A DNA stretch of 45,188 nucleotides from Rhodospirillales bacterium (GCA_025458035.1 JALOTH010000042.1:1-45188), one strand, 5' to 3'; numbered from the stretch's first letter, positions 24,978 to 34,005 are shown. Translations and numbers: made by a program. Notes: generated by a model not told the origin, from the letters alone.

Positions 24978-25960
24978 CGACGGCCGCTGCCTTCTGCCTG
25001 TGTCACCCGTTCACTCGCCGAAGCGGATCGACCGAGTTCGCGATGGTGCACCTCCACCCGTTCACCGGACGCCTTCAGCCACTGCGCGAGGCACTCCGCA
25101 ACGTACACCGACCGATGCCGCCCGCCGGTACAGCCGACGGCGATGGTCAGATAGCTTTTGCCCTCCATCACATAGCGAGGTAATAGCGGCGCGAGCAACC
25201 GTGTCAGTGTCGAGAAGAATTCCGGGTAAGCCGGATCGGCGCTGATGACGGCGCCCACCGCGTCGTCGCAGCCGGTCAGCGCGCGCAACTCGCCGATATA
25301 GTGGGGATTGGCGAGGAAGCGCACATCCAGAACCATGTCGGCATCGCGCGGCAGCCCGCCGCGAAAGGAGAAGGAGACGACCGACACGGTCAGGCCACGG
25401 GAAGCCCGAAGGGCGTAATGACCTTCGAGGATTCGCTTCAGTTCGCCGGGACTGACATGTGTGGTGTCGATCGCGAGATCGGCGGCGCGCCGCAGGGGGT
25501 CCAGCATCTCGCGCTCGCGGCCGATCGCTTCGATCAGCGGACGATCGGCGGCGAGTGGATGCCGGTGACGGCTCACGCTGTAGCGTCGGCGCAGTTCCTC
25601 CTCCTCGCAGTGGAGAAAAACCAGCCGCACGTCGAGATCGCGATCACTGCGCATCTGCTCGATCGCCTTCAAACAGGCATCGACGGAAAAATCGCGGGTC
25701 CGCACGTCGATGCCGGCCGCCAGCGGCCGCGCCACGTCGTCATCCTCCGCAGCGTCCGGCCGCACCAGCCGGCGCAACAGGTGCAGGGGAACGTGGTCGA
25801 CACACTCATAACCGAGATCCTCAAGGCATTTGAGCGCGGTCGTCTTGCCGGCACCGGACATCCCGCTCACCACCAGCACCGGTTGTTCATCCGTCCCGGC
25901 GAATGGTCCCGAGGGCGCCAGTGCCTCGGTCGTCGTCGGTGGGTGTGACCGTTCCATCAT
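24974..25960 (-). CDS. rapZ: RapZ nucleotide-binding protein
   Basis: A 328-residue RapZ/YvcJ family protein. The P-loop is SGMSGAGKTTALK near residue 32. The C-terminal domain carries the family motif AVGCTGGRHRSVY near residue 282 and the DVRFLANPHY stretch near 215. In enteric bacteria RapZ is an RNase E adaptor that senses glucosamine-6-phosphate and controls glmS; in alphaproteobacteria its role is less clear. Here it lies between hprK and the EIIA gene, and glmS is only about 2.7 kb away across ptsI, an association worth noting. The C-terminal 20 residues are low-complexity and variable. It overlaps hprK by four bases. Confidence 0.9.
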   Translation of the reverse strand: MMERSHPPTTTEALAPSGPFAGTDEQPVLVVSGMSGAGKTTALKCLEDLGYECVDHVPLHLLRRLVRPDAAEDDDVARPLAAGIDVRTRDFSVDACLKAIEQMRSDRDLDVRLVFLHCEEEELRRRYSVSRHRHPLAADRPLIEAIGREREMLDPLRRAADLAIDTTHVSPGELKRILEGHYALRASRGLTVSVVSFSFRGGLPRDADMVLDVRFLANPHYIGELRALTGCDDAVGAVISADPAYPEFFSTLTRLLAPLLPRYVMEGKSYLTIAVGCTGGRHRSVYVAECLAQWLKASGERVEVHHRELGRSASASERVTQAEGSGRR

Positions 25961-26427
25961 CCTAGTTCCATTATACCGCGGGTGGCGAGGCCAACGGCAA
26001 GCCGAACCTTCAGCGGCGCCGAGGCCTCAAATGGTGCAATACGATAGGTCCGCACCGACACGCCGAGGATGGTCAGCGTCTCCGTTTCTGGCAGCCGCGG
26101 GATATCATCACGGGCAGCGGTCAACGCGATGATGACGGCCAACGGCACCGGCAACGCCGCGGTCGGCAGCCTGAGGATGCCTAACCCACGCACCTCGAGC
26201 AGGCCGGCAATCTCCGGCGGTGGCGCGGCATACACCCTGCCGGCACTGGCGCGCAGCCGCGTGTAGTCGTCGGCGACGAGCAAGGCCCCGCTGTCGATCA
26301 AGCGCAGCGCAAGGTCGGATTTGCCGGCACCGGACGCGCCTTGCAAAAGCACGCCAACGCCATCCATGGCAACGCAGCTGCCACGGACCGTTTGCGCGGC
26401 GTCGGTCGCTGCGCTGGCCGTGCTCAA
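25957..26427 (-). CDS. hprK: HPr kinase/phosphorylase, short alphaproteobacterial form
   Basis: HprK phosphorylates and dephosphorylates HPr on its regulatory serine. Only the catalytic domain is present, as usual in alphaproteobacteria. The P-loop is GASGAGKSDLALRLI near residue 37, and the family signature LEVRGLGILRLP lies near residue 80. I place the start at TTG 26427, giving 156 residues, because a GGTAGGGGTGGG stretch lies 6-10 bases upstream and longer extensions overlap the ChvG gene with non-HprK residues. The start is therefore a judgement. The stop overlaps the rapZ start (25957-25960). Confidence 0.82.
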   Translation of the reverse strand: MSTASAATDAAQTVRGSCVAMDGVGVLLQGASGAGKSDLALRLIDSGALLVADDYTRLRASAGRVYAAPPPEIAGLLEVRGLGILRLPTAALPVPLAVIIALTAARDDIPRLPETETLTILGVSVRTYRIAPFEASAPLKVRLAVGLATRGIMELG

Positions 26428-26461
26428 CGCCGGCCCACCCCTACCCAATGACGATCCGCAT

Positions 26462-28072
26462 TCAGCATGGCAGTTCCACGACAAAACGAGCGCCGGCGAC
26501 GCTGCCATCGGCATGGCGGCGGTTCTCGGCGAAGATGCGGCCGCCGTGCGCTTCGATGATCTGTTTCGAGATGCTGAGGCCGAGACCCGAATGATCGCCG
26601 AAACGCTCGCCGCGTGGCCGCTCCGAATAGAAGCGCTCGAAGATTTGCTGTTCCTTCCCCTCCGGCAGACCCGGGCCCTCGTCGAGGACCTCGGCCACGA
26701 GCTGGCGCCCGCGACGCGCCGCCGCCAGCGTGATGATCCCGCCCGATGGGCTGAACGACAGGGCGTTGGCAATCAGGTTGCGGAAGACCTGCACCAGCCG
26801 ATCCTCGAGGCCGATGACGGACAGCGAGCCGTCTCCGCTGGCGATACTCAGGCGGAAGGCAACGCCCCGGTCGGCGGCGGTCATTTCCGTGACCTCCACC
26901 AGCGTTTCGAGCATACGACCAATGTCGACCGGCTCGCCGCCCGCCCGCGACATTTCGGCATCAACGCGGGACGCCTCCGCAATATCGCTGATCAGCCGGT
27001 CAAGCCGGCCGACATCCTGTTTAATGATCGCCATCAGCTGTTCGCGCCGTTCGGGGTCGTTGATGCGGGTCGCCGTTTCGACGGCGCTGCGCAGCGATGT
27101 CAACGGGTTCTTGATCTCATGAGAAACATCCGCGGCAAACCGTTCGATCGCGTCCATGCGTTGCCAGAGTGCCTCCGTCATTTCGCGAAGCGCCGCCGCC
27201 AATTCGCCAATTTCATCGCGCCGCCATTCCAGGTTGGGGATGCGATGACGACGATGCCGGTCGCGGCGCACCCGCTCCGCCGCCAGTGCCAAGCGCAGGA
27301 TCGGACGGGCAATGGTCTGCGCAAGATACAGCGAAAGGAGGACGGTCACCGCGAGCGCGGCCAGAAACCACTTGAAGACGTCGAGTCGAACCTTGAGCAC
27401 CGCGGCATCGATGGCCTGCGAGCCCTTGGTCAGGATGAGAGCGCCAACCACCTGCTGGTAGCGCTGCACCGGCACGGCGACGCTCAAGATCAGGCTGCCA
27501 TAATCGCCGGCGCGGACCATTTGCGCGGCTTCTCCGCTGAGCGCCCGCACGACCTCCGGGAGATCTTCGGCGCGGGCGACGTCATCGCCCTGATAGCGCG
27601 GCAGCGGCTCACGCGCCCACAGCCCGGACAGCATCCGGTCATACTGGGCCAGCAAATGCTTCAAGCGATCACTTGCGGAGAGTGGCGGCGGCAGTGGTTC
27701 GATGTGAACGCCGCCGCGTCGACCGAGCAGCTGTTGACTGTCCGCCGACAGCGTCCCGTCGCGAGCAAACAGCCTCGCCCGCGCCCCCGAGGCCTCGACG
27801 AGCCGGCGGACGATCTGCTGGGCGATCGGCGCGATCAGCTGTTCCTGGCCTGCATCCGATGTGGTGGCGCTTTCGCCGAGGGCGGCGGCAAACAATCGCG
27901 CCTCGCTGTTCAGCGTCTTCAACTCGGCTGCAATCAGGCCGCGGCGGTACTCGTCAAGATAGATCATGCCGGCGAACAGAAAGCCGAGCGCCAGCAGATT
28001 AACGGCAAGAATGCGCCAGGTGATCGGAGAGATGGCGCGCCGGCGTCGCGCCACGGCGCCGAGGGCGGCCAT
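26462..28072 (-). CDS. chvG: ChvG/ExoS-type sensor histidine kinase
   Basis: A 536-residue inner-membrane kinase. Two membrane segments lie near residues 20-40 and 238-258, enclosing a periplasmic sensor domain that starts with 'ARLFAAALGES'. A HAMP region follows, then HisKA with the phospho-His in FAADVSHEIKNPLTSLRSA near residue 310, then HATPase with FRNLIANALSFSP and LGLSISKQIIEAHGG. ChvG responds to envelope stress and acidity in rhizobia and Agrobacterium. It lies 8 bases after chvI and 34 before hprK, the standard alphaproteobacterial order. Confidence 0.9.
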   Translation of the reverse strand: MAALGAVARRRRAISPITWRILAVNLLALGFLFAGMIYLDEYRRGLIAAELKTLNSEARLFAAALGESATTSDAGQEQLIAPIAQQIVRRLVEASGARARLFARDGTLSADSQQLLGRRGGVHIEPLPPPLSASDRLKHLLAQYDRMLSGLWAREPLPRYQGDDVARAEDLPEVVRALSGEAAQMVRAGDYGSLILSVAVPVQRYQQVVGALILTKGSQAIDAAVLKVRLDVFKWFLAALAVTVLLSLYLAQTIARPILRLALAAERVRRDRHRRHRIPNLEWRRDEIGELAAALREMTEALWQRMDAIERFAADVSHEIKNPLTSLRSAVETATRINDPERREQLMAIIKQDVGRLDRLISDIAEASRVDAEMSRAGGEPVDIGRMLETLVEVTEMTAADRGVAFRLSIASGDGSLSVIGLEDRLVQVFRNLIANALSFSPSGGIITLAAARRGRQLVAEVLDEGPGLPEGKEQQIFERFYSERPRGERFGDHSGLGLSISKQIIEAHGGRIFAENRRHADGSVAGARFVVELPC

Positions 28073-28080
28073 TATTCCGC

Positions 28081-28770
28081 TTAAGCCGCCCGGTAGCGAT
28101 AGCCGACGCCGTAAAGCGTCTCGATCTGCACAAAATCAGCGTCGACATCCTTGAACTTGCGCCGCAACCGCTTGATGTGGCTGTCGATCGTGCGGTCGTC
28201 GATATAGATGTTTTCGCCATAGGCGGCATCGATGAGCTGGTCTCGGCTTTTGACATGTCCCGGACGGCGCGCCAGCGCCTGAACCAGAAGGAATTCGGTG
28301 ACCGTGAGATTCACTTCGAGGCCCTTCCAGGTGCACAGGTGGCGTGTGGGATCAAGCACGAGATCGCCGCGGCGGATGACGTCAACGACTGTCGCATCGT
28401 CGGCGGCGGCGCGGCGCCGGAGAATGGCGCGGATGCGCTCCACCAGCAACTGCTGAGAGAACGGTTTCTTGATGTAGTCGTCCGCGCCCATGCGTAGGCC
28501 CTGCACCTCGTCAAGCTCGTCGTCCTTCGAGGTCAGAAAGATGACCGGCATGTCCGACTGCTGGCGCAACCGCTTCAGCAGTTCCATGCCGTCCAGCCGC
28601 GGCATCTTGATGTCGACGACGGCGAGATCCACCGGCGTTCTCGCCAACCCGGCAAGCGCCTCCGAGCCATCGCCATAGGTGACGACACGAAAGCCCTCCG
28701 CTTCCAGTGCCATGGACACCGAAACCAGGATGTTCCGATCGTCATCGACGAGCGCGATCGTTTCTGCCAT
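28081..28770 (-). CDS. chvI: ChvI-type response regulator
   Basis: A 229-residue OmpR-type regulator. The receiver has acidic residues Asp9-Asp11 and phospho-acceptor Asp53 ([13 protein letters not shown]), with Lys in YIKKPFSQ. The C-terminal winged helix includes [17 protein letters not shown] and [10 protein letters not shown]. The start at 28770 gives the typical [10 protein letters not shown]-like N-terminus and follows GGGGAGGCAAGGGG; an in-frame ATG at 28809 is less likely. It heads the chvI-chvG-hprK-rapZ-EIIA-HPr-EI cluster, so ChvI may directly set PTS gene expression. Confidence 0.92.
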   Translation of the reverse strand: MAETIALVDDDRNILVSVSMALEAEGFRVVTYGDGSEALAGLARTPVDLAVVDIKMPRLDGMELLKRLRQQSDMPVIFLTSKDDELDEVQGLRMGADDYIKKPFSQQLLVERIRAILRRRAAADDATVVDVIRRGDLVLDPTRHLCTWKGLEVNLTVTEFLLVQALARRPGHVKSRDQLIDAAYGENIYIDDRTIDSHIKRLRRKFKDVDADFVQIETLYGVGYRYRAA

Positions 28771-28848
28771 GCCCCTTGCCTCCCCATCATTTGCGGTCGC
28801 AGTTCCCACGACGCCGTAGACACGTTCCCGATCAATATGGCCGCATGA

Positions 28849-28878
28849 TTGACGGTTCGAACGGTCAGCAACTATAGT
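28849..28878 (+). promoter_or_regulatory. Candidate sigma-70-type promoter for the nickel/cobalt genes
   Basis: TTGACG (28849-28854) and TATAGT (28873-28878) with an 18-base spacer, 112 bases before the DUF4198 start. Downstream lies an imperfect GC-rich hairpin (28922-28960) that may affect the leader. No convincing cobalamin riboswitch or NikR palindrome is visible in the 28771-28989 interval. Confidence 0.45.
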
Positions 28879-28989
28879 CCGTTTCGATAGGCGATGGGAT
28901 GCAGGATGATGTGTCGCTGGCGGGCGGTGTCGCGGGAAGAATCAGGCTCCCGTGTCGCCCTTCTCTAACAACATGCGGTTAACAAAGTT

Positions 28990-29763
28990 ATGAAAAATTA
29001 TACACTCCCCGTGATGGTCGTGGCAGCGATGCTGTCTTTGCCCCCCGCCGCCTTCGGCCACTTCCTCGAATTGATCCCGTCCGCTGACATCGTCAGCGCC
29101 GAAGGCGGCCGGACCATCACCATCGAGGCAGTGTTCACCCACCCATTCGATCGCGGACCGGCGATGGAGATGGCTGCGCCAACCCGCTTCGGCGTCCGCA
29201 CGGGAGCAACCGACCGCGACCTCACGGCGCAACTCGAAGCCTTCAAGGTCGACGGGAAAACCGCCTTTCGCGCCCGTCACACCTTCACCGAACCGGGTGA
29301 CTACGTGTTCTACATGGCGCCGGCACCATACTGGGAAGCGGCGGAAGGGAAATCGATCATCCACTATACAAAGGTTGTGGTAGACGCCTTCGGCGGCGAG
29401 GAAGGCTGGGACACCGTTGTCGGCCTTCCCGTCGAGATTGAACCCCTCGTCCGACCCTACGGCCTTTGGACCGGCAATGCCTTCAGCGGCATCGTCCGCC
29501 AGAATGGCAAGCCGGTGCCGTTCGCAACGGTGGAAGTGGAATGGAAGAATGATGGTTCGCTGACGGCGCCAGCCGACCCATTCATCACGCAGGTGGTCAA
29601 AACGGATGGGAACGGTGTGTTCACCTACGTGATGCCCCGCGCCGGCTGGTGGGGCTTTGCCGCGCTGGTGGATGGCGACAAGCCGCTGCCCGGACCCGAC
29701 GGCAAACCGGCGCCGGTTGAACTCGGCGGGCTGATCTGGGTCCGCACCGTCGACATGAAATAG
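28990..29763 (+). CDS. DUF4198 periplasmic metal-uptake accessory protein
   Basis: A 257-residue exported protein. A signal peptide (residues 1-23, [20 protein letters not shown]...) is followed by a mature protein that would begin [13 protein letters not shown]4198 (NikK-like) proteins accompany nickel and cobalt ECF-type transporters and are thought to bind or hand over metal in the periplasm. Beta-sandwich repeats occupy the rest, with a [22 protein letters not shown] segment near residue 160. cbiM follows after 66 bases and a CbiL-like gene after that. No clear ribosome binding site precedes the ATG. Confidence 0.8.
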   Translation: MKNYTLPVMVVAAMLSLPPAAFGHFLELIPSADIVSAEGGRTITIEAVFTHPFDRGPAMEMAAPTRFGVRTGATDRDLTAQLEAFKVDGKTAFRARHTFTEPGDYVFYMAPAPYWEAAEGKSIIHYTKVVVDAFGGEEGWDTVVGLPVEIEPLVRPYGLWTGNAFSGIVRQNGKPVPFATVEVEWKNDGSLTAPADPFITQVVKTDGNGVFTYVMPRAGWWGFAALVDGDKPLPGPDGKPAPVELGGLIWVRTVDMK

Positions 29764-29829
29764 CGGCCGCGCGCCTTCGCTGCCGGCGCCGAGCCGGCGG
29801 CACAGCGTCCGCGGCGGAGCACGAAAGCG

Positions 29830-30453
29830 ATGGCGCACATCAGCGATGGGGTCCTGGCTGCCCCGGTTCTCATCGGCGGGGCGGCGATGGCGGCCGTGTT
29901 GCTGGCGGCGGGGCTGAGACGGCTCGATCCGGAACGCCTGCCACAGGCGGCGGTGATGAGCGCGGCCTTCTTCGTCGCCTCACTCGTTCACGTCCCGCTG
30001 GGGCCATCGAGCGTGCACCTGATCCTCAACGGCCTCGTGGGAATTGTCCTTGGATGGGCCGCAATCCCGGCAATCTTCGTCGCCCTGCTGTTGCAGGCCT
30101 TCTTCTTTGGCTATGGCGGCATCACCACGCTTGGCGTGAACACCGTGATCATCGCACTGCCGGCCGTACTCTCCTTCGTGTTGTTCGCCGAGGGGGCGCG
30201 ACGCGGCGCGCCGATGCTGTGGGGCGCTGCTGCCGGCGCGACGGCGGTGATCGCGACCAGCATCGGGGCGGCGGCGGCTCTCGCGGTCGGCGGTGCCAGC
30301 TTCGCGACGGCAGCGAAACTCGTGCTCATCGCCCATCTTCCCGTCATTGCCGTCGAGGCCCTGCTGACCGGTATCATCGTTGGCTTTTTGCGGCGTGTCC
30401 GCCCGGAAATCTTGAGCTTCGGTCGCATCGCGGCACGGCCGAACGAGGCCTGA
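29830..30453 (+). CDS. cbiM: CbiM/NikM-type nickel or cobalt transporter subunit
   Basis: A 207-residue polytopic membrane protein of the CbiM/NikM family, the substrate-binding S component of ECF metal importers. It begins MAHISDGVL. After removal of the initiator Met, expected with Ala in second place, His would be residue 2, matching the N-terminal metal site described for NikM. Further candidate ligands are His54 and His63 (SSVHLILNG). About six or seven membrane spans follow. No CbiQ (T component) or CbiO (ATPase) gene is in the window. Cobalt versus nickel cannot be decided from sequence. Confidence 0.85.
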   Translation: MAHISDGVLAAPVLIGGAAMAAVLLAAGLRRLDPERLPQAAVMSAAFFVASLVHVPLGPSSVHLILNGLVGIVLGWAAIPAIFVALLLQAFFFGYGGITTLGVNTVIIALPAVLSFVLFAEGARRGAPMLWGAAAGATAVIATSIGAAAALAVGGASFATAAKLVLIAHLPVIAVEALLTGIIVGFLRRVRPEILSFGRIAARPNEA

Positions 30454-30455
30454 GA

Positions 30456-31037
30456 GTGTGGCGGTTTCGGCTCCTCGTTACGATCTTCGCGGTGCTGCTG
30501 TTCGCCGCGGCGCCGGCCGCCGCCCACAAGATCAGGCTGTTCGCGACGGTCGTCGGCGATGCCATCACGGGCACGGTCTTTTTCAGCGGCAATGCGGCGG
30601 CCCGTGCCGTCCCCATCCAGATCGTGGATCCGGCGGGACGTCTCCTCGCCGAAACCGTCAGTGACGCGGACGGACGATTCCACGCCGGCCTTGCCGGTCC
30701 GTTCGACCACCGCATCATCGCCGACACCGGCGACGGCCACCGCGCCGAGTTCGTCCTCCGCGTCGCAGACTTCACCGCGCCGCTGGCAGCGCCGCTGCCA
30801 ACGTCGCTCGAACCCGCCGCTGCCGCGCTGGCGTTACCGGACGATTTGGAACGGGCGGTCGAGCAAGCCGTGGCGCGACAGGTGGCGCCGCTGCGTGAGC
30901 AGCTCGACGCCTTCGAGCAACGGGTGCTTTGGCGCGACGTGCTGGGCGGAATCGGTTACATCATCGGTCTGTTTGGCCTCGCCGCGTGGCTGATCACCCG
31001 GCATAAACGGGCACATGGCGGCACGCCGGCCGAGTGA
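30456..31037 (+). CDS. CbiL/NikL-like membrane-anchored accessory subunit
   Basis: A 193-residue protein starting at GTG 30456, two bases after cbiM. A signal peptide (about residues 1-22) would release a mature protein beginning HKIRLFATVVG. A periplasmic domain of about 90 residues with a carboxypeptidase-regulatory-like fold (DADGRFHAGL) follows. Then comes a helix near residues 130-150 and a C-terminal membrane span (about 162-180, GGIGYIIGLFGLAAWLI) with a basic end. This is the usual NikL/CbiL layout. It would assemble with CbiM in the inner membrane. Confidence 0.72.
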   Translation: MWRFRLLVTIFAVLLFAAAPAAAHKIRLFATVVGDAITGTVFFSGNAAARAVPIQIVDPAGRLLAETVSDADGRFHAGLAGPFDHRIIADTGDGHRAEFVLRVADFTAPLAAPLPTSLEPAAAALALPDDLERAVEQAVARQVAPLREQLDAFEQRVLWRDVLGGIGYIIGLFGLAAWLITRHKRAHGGTPAE

Positions 31038-31058
31038 CTGGCGATGCCGCCGCACCAC

Positions 31059-31550
31059 TCATTCGACATGGATGGCGCCGAGGCCGGCGCCCCAGGCATC
31101 GAGCGGCAGCAGGCTGTTGGCCAGAGAAAAGTGGCCGCGGCGTGCCGGCTTGACGGTGATTTCCGCCGTGGTTCGCGCTGGCACGAGCAACTGACCGGGA
31201 CAGTCATCGTCCGCCGGTGAGCCGCCAACGTAAATGCCACCGATCTGCGCGGAGCGAAGAAACCCGGGAGCGTAGAAAATACGCGTTTCGTCGTCACGGT
31301 TATCGATGACGAGGCGGTAAAGCCGCCCATGGCGCAGGTCAATGACCATCGGCTGAAACTCACCGGAGCTGATGGTGATCGGGACCTGCGCCGCTTCCTG
31401 CCGGCCCGCCGCAATCTTTGCGCGAGCCGCCGTGCTGCCGCAGGCTGCGTCAGGCATCAGCCAGGCCGGTTGCAGCCAGGCACAACCCGGAAGGCCGGCG
31501 AGCGCAAACAACGCGATGACACGGCGCAAGGTGAGTGCGCGCTTTGCCAT
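31059..31550 (-). CDS. Probable lipoprotein with cupredoxin-like domain
   Basis: A 163-residue protein. The N-terminus (MAKRALTLRRVIALFALAG) leads to LPGC at 20-23, a plausible lipobox with Cys23 as the lipidated residue. The mature part contains ITISSGEFQPMVIDLRHGRLYRLVI and later AEITVKPARRGHFSLA, a pattern like cupredoxin folds. The usual blue-copper Cys-His-Met set is not evident, so metal binding is doubtful. It converges on the CbiL-like gene, 21 bases away, and diverges from nudC. Family assignment is tentative. Confidence 0.5.
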   Translation of the reverse strand: MAKRALTLRRVIALFALAGLPGCAWLQPAWLMPDAACGSTAARAKIAAGRQEAAQVPITISSGEFQPMVIDLRHGRLYRLVIDNRDDETRIFYAPGFLRSAQIGGIYVGGSPADDDCPGQLLVPARTTAEITVKPARRGHFSLANSLLPLDAWGAGLGAIHVE

Positions 31551-31668
31551 GATTTTCGTGACCAATAACTTCCCCAAACAGGGTAACAAAATCTCGGGGC
31601 CGCCACCACCGCTGTTGCTCGTCTCGCCACCGTTGTTCAACCGCCAGCCATGTGGCAGGGTATGGCCC

Positions 31669-32628
31669 ATGACTCCGGTGCTTGTGCTGACCGGCGGAAC
31701 GACCGATCGAGCCGCCCATTACCGCAGCGATACGGCGTGGATTGCGGCTCGGCTTGCCGACGGCGAGAGCGGCGTTCTCCCCGTTTGGCGGGATTTGAGC
31801 CTCGTTGACGAGGATGGCGGCGCAAGCCCCAGCGTTCTGCGCGGCGCGGCGGCCACCCAACTGCTCGCCGCCGCCGAAGACTCGGCCTTCCTCGGCCTTG
31901 ACGACCGTGGCCGTGCGCTGTTCGCGGCATCGCTGCCACTGGCGACGGGGGAAGCGCTTTGCCGGGCATGGGCACCCGCTGCCGCCTTTAAGGATTTGGC
32001 GAAGCTGGCGCCGGTGCTGGACGCCGCCGGCGGCGCACTCCTCGCCTACGCGCGAGCATTGCTGCGTTGGCACCGCCATCATCGCTTTTGCGGCTGCTGC
32101 GGCGCACCGACGGAGAGTTCGAACGGCGGCCATCTGCGCCTCTGTACCAACGCCGCCTGCGGTGAGCGTCAATTCCCGCGAACCGACCCGGTGGTGATCA
32201 TGCTTGTGACGCGCGTGGATGCCTGCCTGCTCGCCCGCCAGCCGGCATGGATCGCCGGCCTTTACTCCACCCTTGCCGGCTTCGTGGAGCCCGGCGAATC
32301 GCTGGAAGAAGCGGTGATTCGTGAGGTGCGCGAGGAAACCGGCCTTTCGGCAGTAGCGGTCACCTACATCGCGTCGCAGCCGTGGCCCTTCCCGCAGTCG
32401 CTGATGCTGGGGTTTCGCGTCGAGGTCCGCGGCGGCGAGCGGCTTGCCTTCGATACGGCCGAGATCGAGGACGCCCGCTGGTTCACCCGCGATGACTTCG
32501 CCGCTCTTCGCCAGAGCGGCATCCGACTGCCCTATCGCGGAACCATCGCGCGGTCGATGATTGACGCGTGGCTCGCCGAGTCCGCGGCCTTGTCGTCACG
32601 TCGGCCCGAACCGGCGATCGGGCGGTGA
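31669..32628 (+). CDS. nudC: NADH pyrophosphatase NudC
   Basis: A 319-residue Nudix hydrolase. The N-terminal domain (1-130) precedes a four-cysteine zinc ribbon (FCGCCGAPT ... CTNAACGERQFPR, residues 142-170). The Nudix box GFVEPGESLEEAVIREVREETGL (key residues G-E-REVREE-G, near 204-226) is intact, and the SQPWPFPQSLMLGF motif near 240 marks the NADH-specific branch. NudC cleaves NAD(H) and can remove NAD caps from RNA. The start at 31669 gives the usual N-terminal length. The GNAT gene follows with a GTGA overlap. Confidence 0.92.
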   Translation: MTPVLVLTGGTTDRAAHYRSDTAWIAARLADGESGVLPVWRDLSLVDEDGGASPSVLRGAAATQLLAAAEDSAFLGLDDRGRALFAASLPLATGEALCRAWAPAAAFKDLAKLAPVLDAAGGALLAYARALLRWHRHHRFCGCCGAPTESSNGGHLRLCTNAACGERQFPRTDPVVIMLVTRVDACLLARQPAWIAGLYSTLAGFVEPGESLEEAVIREVREETGLSAVAVTYIASQPWPFPQSLMLGFRVEVRGGERLAFDTAEIEDARWFTRDDFAALRQSGIRLPYRGTIARSMIDAWLAESAALSSRRPEPAIGR

Positions 32629-33206
32629 TCCCCTCCCCCGTCCCCTCGTCGCCGCCGCCGCTGCTGCGGCTGCGCAGTGCGCGCGTGACCGACGCACCCC
32701 TCATCGCCGAAATCTACGTCGAGGGCTGGCGTCAAGCCTACCCGGGATTGGTGCCGAACACCGTTCTGCTGCAGCTTTCGCCCAACGCTCAAGCGCGGCA
32801 ATGGGCGGTGGCGCTGGCGCGCCAGGGTGTCGCCGAAAGCGTTGTCGTCGCTGAGCGAGCCAATGGCCGGATCGTTGGCTTTGGCAGTTGCGGCGAGGCG
32901 CGGGCAACGCGGTTGCCGCAGGCTGGCGAGATCTTCACCCTCTATGTGGCTTCGGACGCACAGGAACAGGGGGTCGGCCGGGCGGTGCTCTGGCGGCTGT
33001 TCGACACGCTGCTCGATCGCGGCCTCAACTCGGCACTGGTCTGGGTTCTCGCTGGCAATCCCGCTCGCTTTTTTTACGAATCCATGGGCGCGCGCCGCAT
33101 CGCCGAGCGCACGGAGCACCTGTGGAATACGGACTTGCCTCAGGTTGCCTTTGGTTGGGATGACTTGCGTGCCGTCCCCCGCGACCGTTCCCCATGGCCG
33201 CGATAG
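32625..33206 (+). CDS. GNAT family N-acetyltransferase
   Basis: A 193-residue GNAT protein. The fold runs from LRLRSARVTDAPLIAEIYVEGW to the acetyl-CoA site LYVASDAQEQGVGRAVL near residue 115 (QEQGVG in place of RxxGxG) and NPARFFYESMGAR near 150. The substrate is unknown. The GTG start at 32625 overlaps the nudC stop (GTGA at 32625-32628), indicating translational coupling. Its pairing with NudC suggests only shared expression. A small TGCGGC-TTT-GCCGCA hairpin (33222-33236) follows in the gap before the convergent lysozyme-like gene. Confidence 0.8.
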   Translation: MIPSPVPSSPPPLLRLRSARVTDAPLIAEIYVEGWRQAYPGLVPNTVLLQLSPNAQARQWAVALARQGVAESVVVAERANGRIVGFGSCGEARATRLPQAGEIFTLYVASDAQEQGVGRAVLWRLFDTLLDRGLNSALVWVLAGNPARFFYESMGARRIAERTEHLWNTDLPQVAFGWDDLRAVPRDRSPWPR

Positions 33207-33243
33207 GCGTGCGGCGGCCGATGCGGCTTTGCCGCACCGCAGG

Positions 33244-34005
33244 CTAAACGGAGAGCAGCCACAGGGCGCGGCGCAGCCGGTCCTGCCGCTCGGTCAGGCG
33301 ATGCCGGCCGCCGGTGATCACCTCGGTGATGGCCACGAGGTCGCCACCGTCCGCATGGGCGTTCGAGCCACTCACCGCCCAGAACCAGCCGGCGGCATCG
33401 GCGGCAACTGCCGCATCGGTAGCGAGGCGATGCGGATCGGCAACGACGTCGTGGCCGCGCGCGGCATGATAGCGGGCATAGGCGGCGCGTCCGGCCAACG
33501 GCAACAGACCGCGGGCCCGATACCGTTCCGCCTCGGGGTCTGGACAAGTATCGCCGTTTGCCGGCATCGACGCGACGAGGGACGACAGATCGCGGCTCTC
33601 TTCGCCGATCTGTGCAAAAAAATGAGCGCGGCGCTTTGGCGAGGAGATGCCATGGGCGCGCAGGGCGTCCCGCAGCGGTTTGTAGAAACGACAGATATCC
33701 TTCGTCGTTGCGTCCGGCATGGTGGCGTGCAGCGTCTCTGCCAACACCTGTGCCGGTAAGGCGTCGCGCAACGCCTCAAGGGTTTGGTCCGCTGGCTCGA
33801 TACAGCCGGTCGGACGGCGCTGCCCCATGGCGTGGCGCTGAAAGCGATGGATCGCCGCCTCCGTGGCGGGACCGACGATGCCGTCGACAACGAGTCGCCG
33901 ACCATGGTCGACACGCGCGAGGCCGGCGTTCAAGAGAATTTGGACAAGCCGGACGTCGGCGGTGGCGTTGACGCCGCCCACGCCGACAGTGGATCGTATG
34001 CTCAT
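33244..34005 (-). CDS. GH19-like lysozyme/endolysin with peptidoglycan-binding domain
   Basis: A 253-residue protein. An N-terminal peptidoglycan-binding type 1 domain spans about residues 12-80 (VRLVQILLNAGL ... DGIVGPATEAAIHRFQ). A C-terminal glycoside hydrolase 19-like domain spans about 100-250 (RAHFFAQIGEESRDLSSL, with likely catalytic Glu in GEES, then YRARGLLPLAGRAAY and AAGWFWAVSGSN). No signal peptide is present, as in phage endolysins. The start at 34005 has AAGGGGGC upstream. A perfect 9-bp AT-rich dyad lies 30 bases before it. No other phage genes are next to it, so it may be a domesticated remnant or a bacteriolytic toxin. Confidence 0.72.
   Translation of the reverse strand: MSIRSTVGVGGVNATADVRLVQILLNAGLARVDHGRRLVVDGIVGPATEAAIHRFQRHAMGQRRPTGCIEPADQTLEALRDALPAQVLAETLHATMPDATTKDICRFYKPLRDALRAHGISSPKRRAHFFAQIGEESRDLSSLVASMPANGDTCPDPEAERYRARGLLPLAGRAAYARYHAARGHDVVADPHRLATDAAVAADAAGWFWAVSGSNAHADGGDLVAITEVITGGRHRLTERQDRLRRALWLLSV

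Noticed and set aside
26321-28084. 587-codon frame on the plus strand opposite chvG and hprK
   Set aside because: Antisense to two conserved genes with intact motifs; its composition is typical of a shadow frame.
28771-28989. Possible cobalamin riboswitch upstream of the metal-uptake genes
   Set aside because: I could not find the conserved B12-box core or the expected stem arrangement; only an imperfect hairpin at 28922-28960 is visible.
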